Part shown: positions 54,036 to 64,000 of the stretch, one piece after another
Layout: each line of letters opens with the position of its first letter
Numbering within the stretch: position 1 is the first letter of the stretch
Source of the DNA: Streptomyces sp. WMMB303
GTDB lineage: Bacteria > Actinomycetota > Actinomycetes > Streptomycetales > Streptomycetaceae
Length of the DNA stretch: 64,000 nucleotides
Assembly: GCF_029351045.1 (NCBI RefSeq)
Contig: NZ_JARKIN010000001.1
Location: 3,146,001-3,210,000 of the forward strand
Direction: 5' to 3'
Made by a program: the position numbers and the translations under genes
Notes under the pieces: model-generated
Seen by the model: the letters and a program-made list of their open reading frames with translations, nothing else
Databases searched by the model: none
Told to the model about the DNA's origin: nothing

Positions 54036-55356
54036 TCGACGCCGCACGTTCACCGTCGGAGCGGTACTGGCCGGTGTGCAGGCTTCCGCTGTGCTGCTCG
54101 CCACTCCGGCGTCTGCCGACCCGGACGACGACTGCATGGGTCCCGCCAACGAATACTGCCGACAGGGCGGTAGTGACAGTGGCGACACCCCGAGCAACCC
54201 CCTCGACGACCCCACAGCCGCCACCGACCCGCTCTCCTCCCTTGCCAAAGGCTGCGCCGAAGCCGCGGCGTGGACGGTCGAGAAGCTGGCGAAGCTCGTC
54301 GACTCGACGACGAAGGTGGACTTCACGAACACGGAGTTCCTGCGGCAGTACGCCGTGGTGTTCGCCGCGTCGACGATCCTGACGCTGACGCTGTGGCTGC
54401 TGGCGGTCGCCAAGCGGGCGGTGCGCGGGGTGCCGTTCACGGAGGCGTTCACCGAGGCGATCGGCTTCCTCTGGTTGACGGTGCTGGCCTCCGCCTTCAC
54501 TCCGCTGATCCTCTACACGGTGGTCTCGGCGACCGACTCGGTCACCGAGGTCATCGCCTCCGGTACCTCGGACAAGACCGACGCGTTCTTCGGCACCTTC
54601 TCCAAGGCGCTCAAGAAGGGCGACGACATCGGCGGCGGGCCGATCATGCTGATCGTCGTCTCCCTGGTGTCGGTGCTGGCGGCGGGCGTGCTGTATCTGG
54701 AACTCGTGGTGCGTGCCGCCCTGCTGTACGTCGGCGCGCTGCTGGGCACCGCGGTCTACGCGGGACTGGTCGACAAGAACCTGTGGGGCCATGTCCGCCG
54801 CTGGGCGGGCATCATGATCGCTGTCATCCTCGTGAAGCCCGTGATCGTGATCGTGCTCGGTCTCGCGGGCGCGCTGGCCGGCGGCGACGGACCCGATTCG
54901 GTCTCGGCGATCGTGTCGGGGCTGGCCATCATCCTGCTGGCCATCTTCGCCAGTGGGATGATCTACCGCTTCGTCCCGGGCTTCGGCGACGATATCGCCG
55001 CCCACCGCAACGCCGTGCGCGCCTCCTCCCGGTCCGCCGCAGCCGTGGTGGCCTCGCCCGCCGCGCTCGTCCGGCAGGGCATCAACACCCATGGCGGCCG
55101 GGGCGGCGGCCAGAGCGCCCCCGCGACCGCCAACGCGTCCTCCGGCGGGGGCGGCGGCGCCTCCGGCTCCAACGTGTCCGGCGGAGTGGCCGCCCACAGT
55201 TCCCGCTCGGGCGGCGGTGAGGAGTCGGCGCCGCGGCAGCAGCCGCCCGCGCCGGCCGCCACCACCCCGCACTCGGCCCGGCCGTCGCGGCAGGGTTCCT
55301 CGGAGGCGGGCCGGTCGCCGTCCGGCCCGCCGCACAGCTCGGGAGGTGACCGCTGA
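54025..55356 (+). CDS. VirB6/TrbL-like polytopic membrane protein
   Basis: A 443-aa protein. Signal-like N-terminus (VGAVLAGVQASAVLLATPAS), a short extracellular part with Cys (DDDCMGPANEYC), then about six TM segments (YAVVFAASTILTLTLWLLAV, AIGFLWLTVLASAFTPLILY, IMLIVVSLVSVLAAGVLYLE, IMIAVILVKPVIVIVLGLAG). The C-terminal about 120 residues are Gly/Ser/Pro-rich. The layout is that of the channel subunit of type IV systems. Its stop overlaps the next start (TGATG). Confidence 0.78.
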   Translation: MPGNRRRTFTVGAVLAGVQASAVLLATPASADPDDDCMGPANEYCRQGGSDSGDTPSNPLDDPTAATDPLSSLAKGCAEAAAWTVEKLAKLVDSTTKVDFTNTEFLRQYAVVFAASTILTLTLWLLAVAKRAVRGVPFTEAFTEAIGFLWLTVLASAFTPLILYTVVSATDSVTEVIASGTSDKTDAFFGTFSKALKKGDDIGGGPIMLIVVSLVSVLAAGVLYLELVVRAALLYVGALLGTAVYAGLVDKNLWGHVRRWAGIMIAVILVKPVIVIVLGLAGALAGGDGPDSVSAIVSGLAIILLAIFASGMIYRFVPGFGDDIAAHRNAVRASSRSAAAVVASPAALVRQGINTHGGRGGGQSAPATANASSGGGGGASGSNVSGGVAAHSSRSGGGEESAPRQQPPAPAATTPHSARPSRQGSSEAGRSPSGPPHSSGGDR

Positions 55357-56921
55357 TGTCGACTCCGTCCCACACGGCAGGTTCGGGCCTGGGCACACCG
55401 CGCCGCACCTACATGATCGGCCGGGCCAGGCCCAACGCCATCGTCGGCAAGAACCGCGAAACCGGCGAGATCGGCGTGATCGTCGCCGGTGCTTTCCTCG
55501 GCATGATGTGCGGCCTGCTCATCCCTGTCCTCTCGTTCCGTATCCCCGCCCTGGTCGGCTTCCCGGCGCTCGCGCTGGCGGCTGTCTACGTGCCGTACAA
55601 GGGCCGTACGTTCTACAGGTGGTTCGAGATCAACCGCTCCTACAAGCGGCTGCTGCGCCGCGGTACGACGTTCCGTTCCGATGCCGCCGAGGCGGGCACG
55701 ATGCTCGACGGCCGTGAGGTGGAGGTCGGCTCGCCCCCCGGGGTGGGTCGCATCAACTGGCTGTCGGCGCCCTTCGGTCCCGATGAGATCGCCGTGCTGC
55801 TGCACGCCGACCGGCGTACGGTGACCGCCGCCATCGAGATCGAGGGGCCGGGCGTCGGGCTGCGCGACAGTGAGGACCAGGAGGCCCTGGTCGAGCGCTT
55901 CGGCACTCTGCTGAAGCATGTGGCCAACGGCGACGGCTATGTGACGCGGCTGCAGATGCTGGCCAGGACGCTGCCGGCCGATCCGGACGCGCACGCCAAG
56001 GACGTGGCCCAGCGCGGCAACGAGCGGGCCGCCGGATGGCTGCGCTCCTCCTACGATCAGCTGCAGTCCATGGTGTCCACCTCCAGCGAACAGCACCGCG
56101 CCTATCTGATCGCGTGCATGCCCTACGGGCGGGAGCTGGCGACCGAGGGCGCCACGATCGCCAAGGCCGCCCGGCGGACCGCGGGACGCAAGCTGACCAG
56201 GGACGAGGGGCTGGCCATCGTGATGGCCCGCGAGCTGACCGACATCTGCGCCCGTCTCGCCGAGGCGGACATCCGGGTCCGGCAGCCGCTGGGGCAGGCC
56301 CGGCTCGCCTCGCTGATCCACTCGATGTACGACCCGGACCATCCCATCGATCACATCCAGGCCATGTCCAAGCGCAACGCCTGGCCGGCCGAGCTGGACG
56401 CCGTCGCGCCGACGTACCTGCTGGCCAAGACCCGCGAGTCGAGCACCCGCGAGCCCTGGTGCCACGCGACGGCGTGGGTCAAGGAGTGGCCGATGACCCC
56501 GGTGGGGGTCAACTTCCTGGCCCCGCTGCTGGTACACACCCCGGATGTGATCCGCACGGTCGCCGTGGTGATGGATCTGGAGCCGACCGAACTGGCCATC
56601 GAGCGGATGCTGACCGAGAAGACGAACGACGACGCGGAGGCCAGCCGCTCGGCGAAAATGAACCGCACGGTCGACCCGCGCGACATCGCCGCGCACGGCC
56701 GCGTCGACCAACGCGGCGAGGACCTGGCCTCGGGTGCGGCAGGGGTCAACCTCGTGGGGTATCTGACGGTCTCCTCCCGTTCGCCGGAAGCACTGGCGCG
56801 GGACAAGCGCACGATCCGCGCCTCAGCGGGCAAGAGCTATCTGAAGCTGGAATGGTGCGACAGGGAACACCACCGGGCCTTCGTCAACACCCTTCCCTTC
56901 GCCACCGGCATCCGGCGCTGA
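55356..56921 (+). CDS. SCO6880-family protein (PrgI-like plus VirB4 N-terminal part)
   Basis: A 521-aa protein. Two adjacent TM segments near 37-80 (VIVAGAFLGMMCGLLIPVLS, IPALVGFPALALAAVYVPYK) give a VirB3/PrgI-type hairpin. The cytoplasmic remainder (RINWLSAPFGPDEIAVLLHA, CATTWV-like CHATAWVKEWPM) matches the non-ATPase N-terminal half of VirB4-type proteins. There is no Walker motif. ATG 55356 overlaps the upstream stop by one base. Works with the ATPase encoded after it. Confidence 0.8.
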   Translation: MSTPSHTAGSGLGTPRRTYMIGRARPNAIVGKNRETGEIGVIVAGAFLGMMCGLLIPVLSFRIPALVGFPALALAAVYVPYKGRTFYRWFEINRSYKRLLRRGTTFRSDAAEAGTMLDGREVEVGSPPGVGRINWLSAPFGPDEIAVLLHADRRTVTAAIEIEGPGVGLRDSEDQEALVERFGTLLKHVANGDGYVTRLQMLARTLPADPDAHAKDVAQRGNERAAGWLRSSYDQLQSMVSTSSEQHRAYLIACMPYGRELATEGATIAKAARRTAGRKLTRDEGLAIVMARELTDICARLAEADIRVRQPLGQARLASLIHSMYDPDHPIDHIQAMSKRNAWPAELDAVAPTYLLAKTRESSTREPWCHATAWVKEWPMTPVGVNFLAPLLVHTPDVIRTVAVVMDLEPTELAIERMLTEKTNDDAEASRSAKMNRTVDPRDIAAHGRVDQRGEDLASGAAGVNLVGYLTVSSRSPEALARDKRTIRASAGKSYLKLEWCDREHHRAFVNTLPFATGIRR

Positions 56922-56932
56922 GGAGGGGTCCC

Positions 56933-57061
56933 GTGCTTCTTCCCGTCCGCCTCGGCGCCGCCGCCCCACCGCTCCGCACCCGCACCACCGTCCGCCCGCC
57001 CCGCTCCCGCACCGTCGACCGACCGCTCCACCCCCGCACCGCCGCTCCAGGCCGGAGGTAG
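56933..57061 (+). CDS. Possible small gene between VirB4 halves
   Basis: A 42-codon frame from GTG 56933 with a strong RBS (TGAGGAGGGG) 5 bases upstream, ending at TAG 57059 six bases before the next gene. The peptide is Arg/Pro-rich (RTRTTVRPPRSRTVDRPLHP). The composition could be chance from GC-rich DNA. Its RBS could instead reflect coupling. Confidence 0.3.
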   Translation: MLLPVRLGAAAPPLRTRTTVRPPRSRTVDRPLHPRTAAPGRR

Positions 57062-57066
57062 CCAGC

Positions 57067-58512
57067 ATGGCCGCGCTCGATCCCCTGTCCGCCCTCACCG
57101 AAGCGTTCACCAGCTTCCTGTTCGGCAAGACGGAGACGACCCGCCTGCCCGTCCGCACGTCCACGGGCCAGGCGCAGGCCGTCTACCTGCCGACGGCCGC
57201 ACCCGGGCTGGGCGACTCCGGTGTCATCATCGGCCGCGAGGTCTACAGCGGGAAGGGCTACATCTACGACCCCTTCCAGCTGTACGGGCAGCAACTGCCC
57301 GCACCGCACTGGCTGGTGCTGGGCGAGTCCGGGAACGGCAAGTCGGCGCTGGAGAAGACGTACGTGCTGCGCCAGTTGCGCTTCCGCGACCGTCAGGTGG
57401 TCGTCCTCGACGCGCAGGGCGAGGACGGCGTCGGCGAGTGGAACCTGATCGCCGAGGAGATGGGCATAACCCCGATCCGCCTCGACCCCACCGCGGCGCT
57501 GGACCAGGGAATCCGGCTCAACCCGCTGGACCCGGCCATCACCACCACGGGCCAACTCGCACTGCTGCGCACCATCATCGAGGTCGCGTTGGGGCACGGT
57601 CTCGACGAGCGTTCCGGATTCGCGCTCAAGGTCGCGCACTCCTATGTCAACTCCACCATCACCGACCGGCAGCCGCAGCTCACCGACATCGTCGAGCAAC
57701 TGCGCCACCCCAAGCCGGAGTCGGCGGAGGCGATGAACGTCGCCCTGGACGATGTCCGCGACTGGGGTCTGGACGTGGCGCTCGTCCTCGACCGGCTGGT
57801 CGACGGCGACCTGCGCGGGATGTTCGACGGCCCGACGACGGTCGGAATCGACCTGGACGCGCCGCTGATCGTCTTCGACCTCTCACACATCGACCGCAAC
57901 TCCATCGCCATGCCCATCCTGATGGCCATCGTCGGAGTCTGGCTCGAACACACCTGGATCCGCCCCGACCGGCGCAAGCGGATCTTCCTGGTGGAAGAGG
58001 CCTGGCACATCATCAACAGCCCGTTCGTCGCCCAGCTCTTCCAGCGCCTGCTGAAGTTCGGCCGCCGACTGGGCCTCTCCTTCGTCGCTGTCGTCCACCA
58101 TCTCTCGGACGTGGTCGACGGCGCGGCCGCCCGGGAGGCGGCCGCCATCCTCAAGATGGCTTCCACGAGGACGATCTACGCCCAGAAGGCGGACGAGGCA
58201 CGGGCCACCGGCAAGGTCCTGGGGCTTCCCCGCTGGGCGGTGGAGATCATCCCCACCCTGTCGCCCGGCATCGCCGTCTGGGACGTCAACGGCAACGTCC
58301 AGGTCGTCAAACATCTGGTGACCGAGGCGGAACGCCCCCTCGTCTTCACCGACCGCGCCATGACGGAGAGCGCCGTGGAGGTCGAGCGGACGGAGGGCCC
58401 CTCGTTCGAGACCGCGCTGGAAGCCGACCTGGAGGCGGAGACCGAGGCCCGGGCCTTGGCCATGGAACGCGCACCCTCCGGGCGGGCGGCGCCCGGCTCG
58501 GGAGTCGCCTGA
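57067..58512 (+). CDS. VirB4-type ATPase
   Basis: A 481-aa cytoplasmic ATPase powering a type IV-like machine. Walker A GESGNGKSAL (residues 86-95); acidic VVVLDAQGEDG; Walker B RKRIFLVEEAWHIINSPFVA; then VVHHLSDVVDG and MASTRTIYAQKADEARATGK. It corresponds to the C-terminal ATPase half of VirB4; the N-terminal half is the previous gene. RBS GGAGG before ATG 57067. Confidence 0.85.
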   Translation: MAALDPLSALTEAFTSFLFGKTETTRLPVRTSTGQAQAVYLPTAAPGLGDSGVIIGREVYSGKGYIYDPFQLYGQQLPAPHWLVLGESGNGKSALEKTYVLRQLRFRDRQVVVLDAQGEDGVGEWNLIAEEMGITPIRLDPTAALDQGIRLNPLDPAITTTGQLALLRTIIEVALGHGLDERSGFALKVAHSYVNSTITDRQPQLTDIVEQLRHPKPESAEAMNVALDDVRDWGLDVALVLDRLVDGDLRGMFDGPTTVGIDLDAPLIVFDLSHIDRNSIAMPILMAIVGVWLEHTWIRPDRRKRIFLVEEAWHIINSPFVAQLFQRLLKFGRRLGLSFVAVVHHLSDVVDGAAAREAAAILKMASTRTIYAQKADEARATGKVLGLPRWAVEIIPTLSPGIAVWDVNGNVQVVKHLVTEAERPLVFTDRAMTESAVEVERTEGPSFETALEADLEAETEARALAMERAPSGRAAPGSGVA

Positions 58513-58636
58513 ACGGTGCCGGCGCGGGTGCCGTGCGCACCCGACCGGACGGCACCGCCCGACGGTGCCCCGGCGCGGTACGGCCGCGCAGGGGATCTTG
58601 CCGCAACCGACCGGCCCCGCTTGAATATCGGTACCG

Positions 58637-60265
58637 ATGCCATACGACGACGATCGTGAACGTCACCGCCGCCTCCCGGACGGCCACTCGGCCCCGGGCC
58701 CGGACCACGTACCCCACCGCCCGCGCCGCGCCCCCGGTGGGGGCGGAGGCATCCCCGACGGCCTTCTGCTGGGCGCTCTGGGCTTCCTGCTGGGCCTCAC
58801 CGTGTTCGTGTGGACGGCGACCGGGCTCGCCGGGCTGCTCGCCCACGGCGCATGGCCGGACGGCGTCACCTTCGCCAGGACGCCCCTGGCCGTACACCGA
58901 CTGGTCACCGAACCGCACGACCTCGCGGGCGCCTGGCCCGCGACTCCGGGCGGCCAACTCTCCGGCTACGGCCTGTTCTGGGGCCTCTTCATCAGCCAGC
59001 TCCTGGTGCTGATGGTGCTCACCGTCTTTGTCATGGGGACCGTCGCCCGGGCCCGCGCCGTGCGCAGAGCCCGGCGTCTCCGGGACGACCGCCGCCGCGC
59101 CGGATCCGAGGCAGCCGCGCCGCCCGGTGCCCCGACGGCGCCCGAGGCCCCGGCCTCGCCCGGGGCGGCTGAGCGAAGGCCTCCGGAGGCCGCCGCGGGG
59201 CATCCAGGAGCCGCAGCCCCCGCCCCGCACCGTCCAGGGCCGCTGGAGCACTCGAACCCGGCACCCGGAGTTCCGAGTTCCGCCCCGGGGTCGGCCTCCG
59301 ATGCCGGGCCGACTGCGGGCTCCTGGCCGGCAGAGCGGTCTCAACCTCCCGGAGAACCCACCGCACCGACCGCCGACCGTACGACGACCTCGGCAGAGCC
59401 CCCCGCCCCCGCGGTGTTCTCCGCTCCCGTGCCGCCGGCGATCCCCTCGCAAGGGGACCGCCGGGGCCCGGGGAGCCCCGACAGCGTGCTCCCGGCCCCC
59501 GGCGGCACGGCAGCCGCCGACGATCCGGTGGCGCGGATCCTTGAGGCCCCCGGCGCCGTACTCGTCAGCGCGGGTACCCCCGAGTTGTGGAACGCCACCA
59601 GAACGGCACGCGCCAAACTCGGCCCGGTCCACGTCTTCGACCCGACGCATGCGTGCGACACACCCGACCGTCTGCGCTGGTCCCCACACCACGGCTGCGC
59701 CGACCGCGCCACGGCTGCCTCCCGCGCCACCGCACTGCTGGCTCCGCTGCGGTCCCCGCGCCCGATCGACGCCACCATCCACACGACCGCGGAGACCCTG
59801 CTGCGCTGCTGGCTGCATGCTGCGGCTCTGGAGAAGCGGTCCTTCCGCGAAGTACACCGCTGGGCGCTGGCGACCGGTCAAACGGCGGACGCCGTCCGCG
59901 TTCTGCGCTCCCACCCCCGCGCCGCCTCGGGCACAGCGGGGGAGTTGGAGTCCGCGCTCGCCGGCCATCCGCAACTGCGCGCCGACGCACTGGCCCTGAT
60001 CCGCCGTGCGCTGTCACCGCTCGGGCAACTGCATGTCCGCAACGCGTGCTCGGCCGAACGAGCCGATCGCCTCGCGTTGGAATCCTTCGTCGCCGAAGCG
60101 GGCACGCTGTATGTAGTGGGCGAGGATCCGGACGTCCTTCCGATCCTCAACGCTCTCACCCAGAGCGTGGTCGAGCACGGCCGCCGCATGGCCGCACGGT
60201 CATCTGACGGTCGGCTCGACCCACCACTGACCTCGGTCCTGGAACTGCCGACGACCCTCTCCTGA
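58637..60265 (+). CDS. VirD4/TraD-like coupling protein lacking Walker A and C-terminal part
   Basis: A 542-aa protein. Two TM segments (GLLLGALGFLLGLTVFVWTA and YGLFWGLFISQLLVLMVLTV) as in VirD4. Then about 160 Pro/Ala/Gly-rich residues sit where Walker A (GxxxxGKT) is expected, and no such motif is present. The fold resumes at LEAPGAVLVSAGTPELWNAT and GPVHVFDPTHACDTPDRLRW. It ends LTSVLELPTTLS, where relatives continue with the Walker B strand (LDE-type) and about 100 more residues. The frame is open and codon use normal. It may be a reduced non-ATPase paralogue or truncated at its 3' end, 255 bp before the 5S gene. Confidence 0.7.
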   Translation: MPYDDDRERHRRLPDGHSAPGPDHVPHRPRRAPGGGGGIPDGLLLGALGFLLGLTVFVWTATGLAGLLAHGAWPDGVTFARTPLAVHRLVTEPHDLAGAWPATPGGQLSGYGLFWGLFISQLLVLMVLTVFVMGTVARARAVRRARRLRDDRRRAGSEAAAPPGAPTAPEAPASPGAAERRPPEAAAGHPGAAAPAPHRPGPLEHSNPAPGVPSSAPGSASDAGPTAGSWPAERSQPPGEPTAPTADRTTTSAEPPAPAVFSAPVPPAIPSQGDRRGPGSPDSVLPAPGGTAAADDPVARILEAPGAVLVSAGTPELWNATRTARAKLGPVHVFDPTHACDTPDRLRWSPHHGCADRATAASRATALLAPLRSPRPIDATIHTTAETLLRCWLHAAALEKRSFREVHRWALATGQTADAVRVLRSHPRAASGTAGELESALAGHPQLRADALALIRRALSPLGQLHVRNACSAERADRLALESFVAEAGTLYVVGEDPDVLPILNALTQSVVEHGRRMAARSSDGRLDPPLTSVLELPTTLS

Positions 60266-60479
60266 GGGCCGGACGCGGGCCTCGCGCCGGACACGGGCCT
60301 CGGGTCGCCCAGGCGTCCAGTGCCTCACTGCCGGCGGCGTCATGCCCGCGGTCAGGTCCGCTGCCCGGATTGAGGACGGCACAGGTGGCACAGTCAGTCT
60401 CGGCAGCACTTGTCGCCCTCCACAGTCCATTGACCTCACGGGCGAACAGCACGGTCCCGGCAACGCGTTCCGAACGTGA

Positions 60480-60513
60480 GAAAGCCCCGTCGGATGTCTC
60501 CGACGGGGCTTTC
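60480..60513 (-). terminator. rRNA operon terminator
   Basis: 15-bp perfect arms GAAAGCCCCGTCGGA and TCCGACGGGGCTTTC around TGTC, 10 bp past the 5S gene end (minus strand). Also faces the end of the secretion-like operon, so it may stop both. Confidence 0.85.
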
Positions 60514-60522
60514 CCCACAATG

Positions 60523-60642
60523 AGTTCGGCGGCGTCCTACTCTCCCACACGCTCCCGCATGCAGTACCATCGGCGCTGAAAGGCTTAGCTTCCGGGTTCG
60601 GAATGTGACCGGGCGTTTCCCTCACGCTATGACCACCGAAAC
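60523..60642 (-). rRNA. rrf: 5S ribosomal RNA
   Basis: About 120 nt. On the minus strand it begins GTTTCGGTGGTCATAGCG, contains CGAACCCGGAAGCTAAGC and ends AGTAGGACGCCGCCGAACT, as in Streptomyces 5S. Ends are approximate to a few bases. Confidence 0.97.
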
Positions 60643-60706
60643 ACGGTGAAACACACAACCAGCAGCACAACACCCACCCGACAACACGGGGATGGTGCTT
60701 GCACGG

Positions 60707-60746
60707 TTGTTGTCTCAGAACCGACACAGTGGACGCGAGCCTCTAT

Positions 60747-60753
<7 letters not shown>
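60707..60753 (-). other. 23S 3' processing stem strand
   Basis: Pairs with 63862-63908: both contain the block CACAGTGGACGCGAGC in opposite orientation, flanking the 23S gene. It forms the pre-23S stem cut by RNase III-type processing. Confidence 0.7.
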
Positions 60754-63861
<3,108 letters not shown>

Positions 63862-63864
<3 letters not shown>

Positions 63865-63908
63865 GGCCACAGATGCTCGCGTCCACTGTGCAGTTCTCAA
63901 ACAACAAC
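63862..63908 (-). other. 23S 5' processing stem strand
   Basis: Partner of 60707-60753. Overlaps the start of the spacer and the 23S leader. Confidence 0.7.
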
Positions 63909-64000
63909 CAGCCACCCACCACCCAGAGCACAACACCCTGGTTCACTGGGACCGGCCTCGAGCAACACAACCCAACGGCCGTGCCCTCAGACACCCAACA
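63865..64000 (-). other. 16S-23S spacer (partial), no tRNA
   Basis: The rRNA transcript enters from the right edge. The visible 136 bp show no tRNA-like sequence, as in streptomycete rRNA operons. The 16S gene lies outside the window. Confidence 0.85.

Overview
The window is very GC-rich, has actinobacterial codon use, and carries genes typical of Streptomyces or a close relative (Streptomycetaceae). These include mshD (mycothiol), glnR, the nickel regulator nur, the c-di-GMP-responsive anti-sigma factor rsiG with both of its motifs, a rifampin monooxygenase gene preceded by a rifamycin-associated element, and an rRNA operon with no tRNA in its visible spacer. No complete insertion sequence, integrase, tRNA or CRISPR array was seen.

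Layout. 1-6.5 kb (minus strand): the end of mshD, an MprAB-like two-component system next to an HtrA-type protease that has no PDZ domain, a LacI regulator and glnR. 6.8-18.8 kb (mostly plus): a hydrolase with an odd insertion, a MoaD-like protein, a repeat-rich membrane protein, an LmeA-like lipid-binding protein, a Cys-containing leader peptide ahead of a sulfurtransferase/SseC/DsrE sulfur group, nitrobindin, an LAETG surface protein, nur, ygfZ, dtd, rsiG and an asparaginase. 18.9-25.2 kb: an Eis-like acetyltransferase, a GntR-phosphotransferase-HAD group with palindromic operators, an ankyrin protein and a methyltransferase. 25.3-31.9 kb is a resistance-type cluster: streptogramin B lyase and ABC-F protein (overlapping genes), a divergent TetR, RidA, and Rox with its element. 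32-35.3 kb is accessory: a Clp-N/HTH protein behind an 18-bp perfect inverted repeat, a beta-propeller protein, and about 600 bp without a recognisable gene. 35.3-37.1 kb repeats the mycobacterial order XRE regulator-HbhA-DUF2516. 37.3-40.5 kb holds a PP2C phosphatase whose receiver domain is interrupted, and an NlpC/P60 hydrolase. 40.6-47.5 kb is phosphate and copper: a PhoP-box promoter, pstSCAB, the Pit transporter with its DUF47 partner, and csoR with its operator. 47.7-51.4 kb: small conserved proteins, a lipoprotein, a PAP2 phosphatase and a transglycosylase/NlpC hydrolase. 51.8-60.3 kb is a chromosomal type IV secretion-like operon (pilin-like, O-methyltransferase, VirB8-like, VirB6-like, a VirB4 split into two proteins, and a VirD4-like protein lacking its ATPase motifs). 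It ends against an rRNA operon on the minus strand (terminator, 5S, 23S, spacer), which runs off the right edge.

The most interesting parts are the secretion-like operon with its reduced coupling protein, the antibiotic-inactivation cluster with its regulatory elements, and several long inverted repeats placed immediately before regulator genes.
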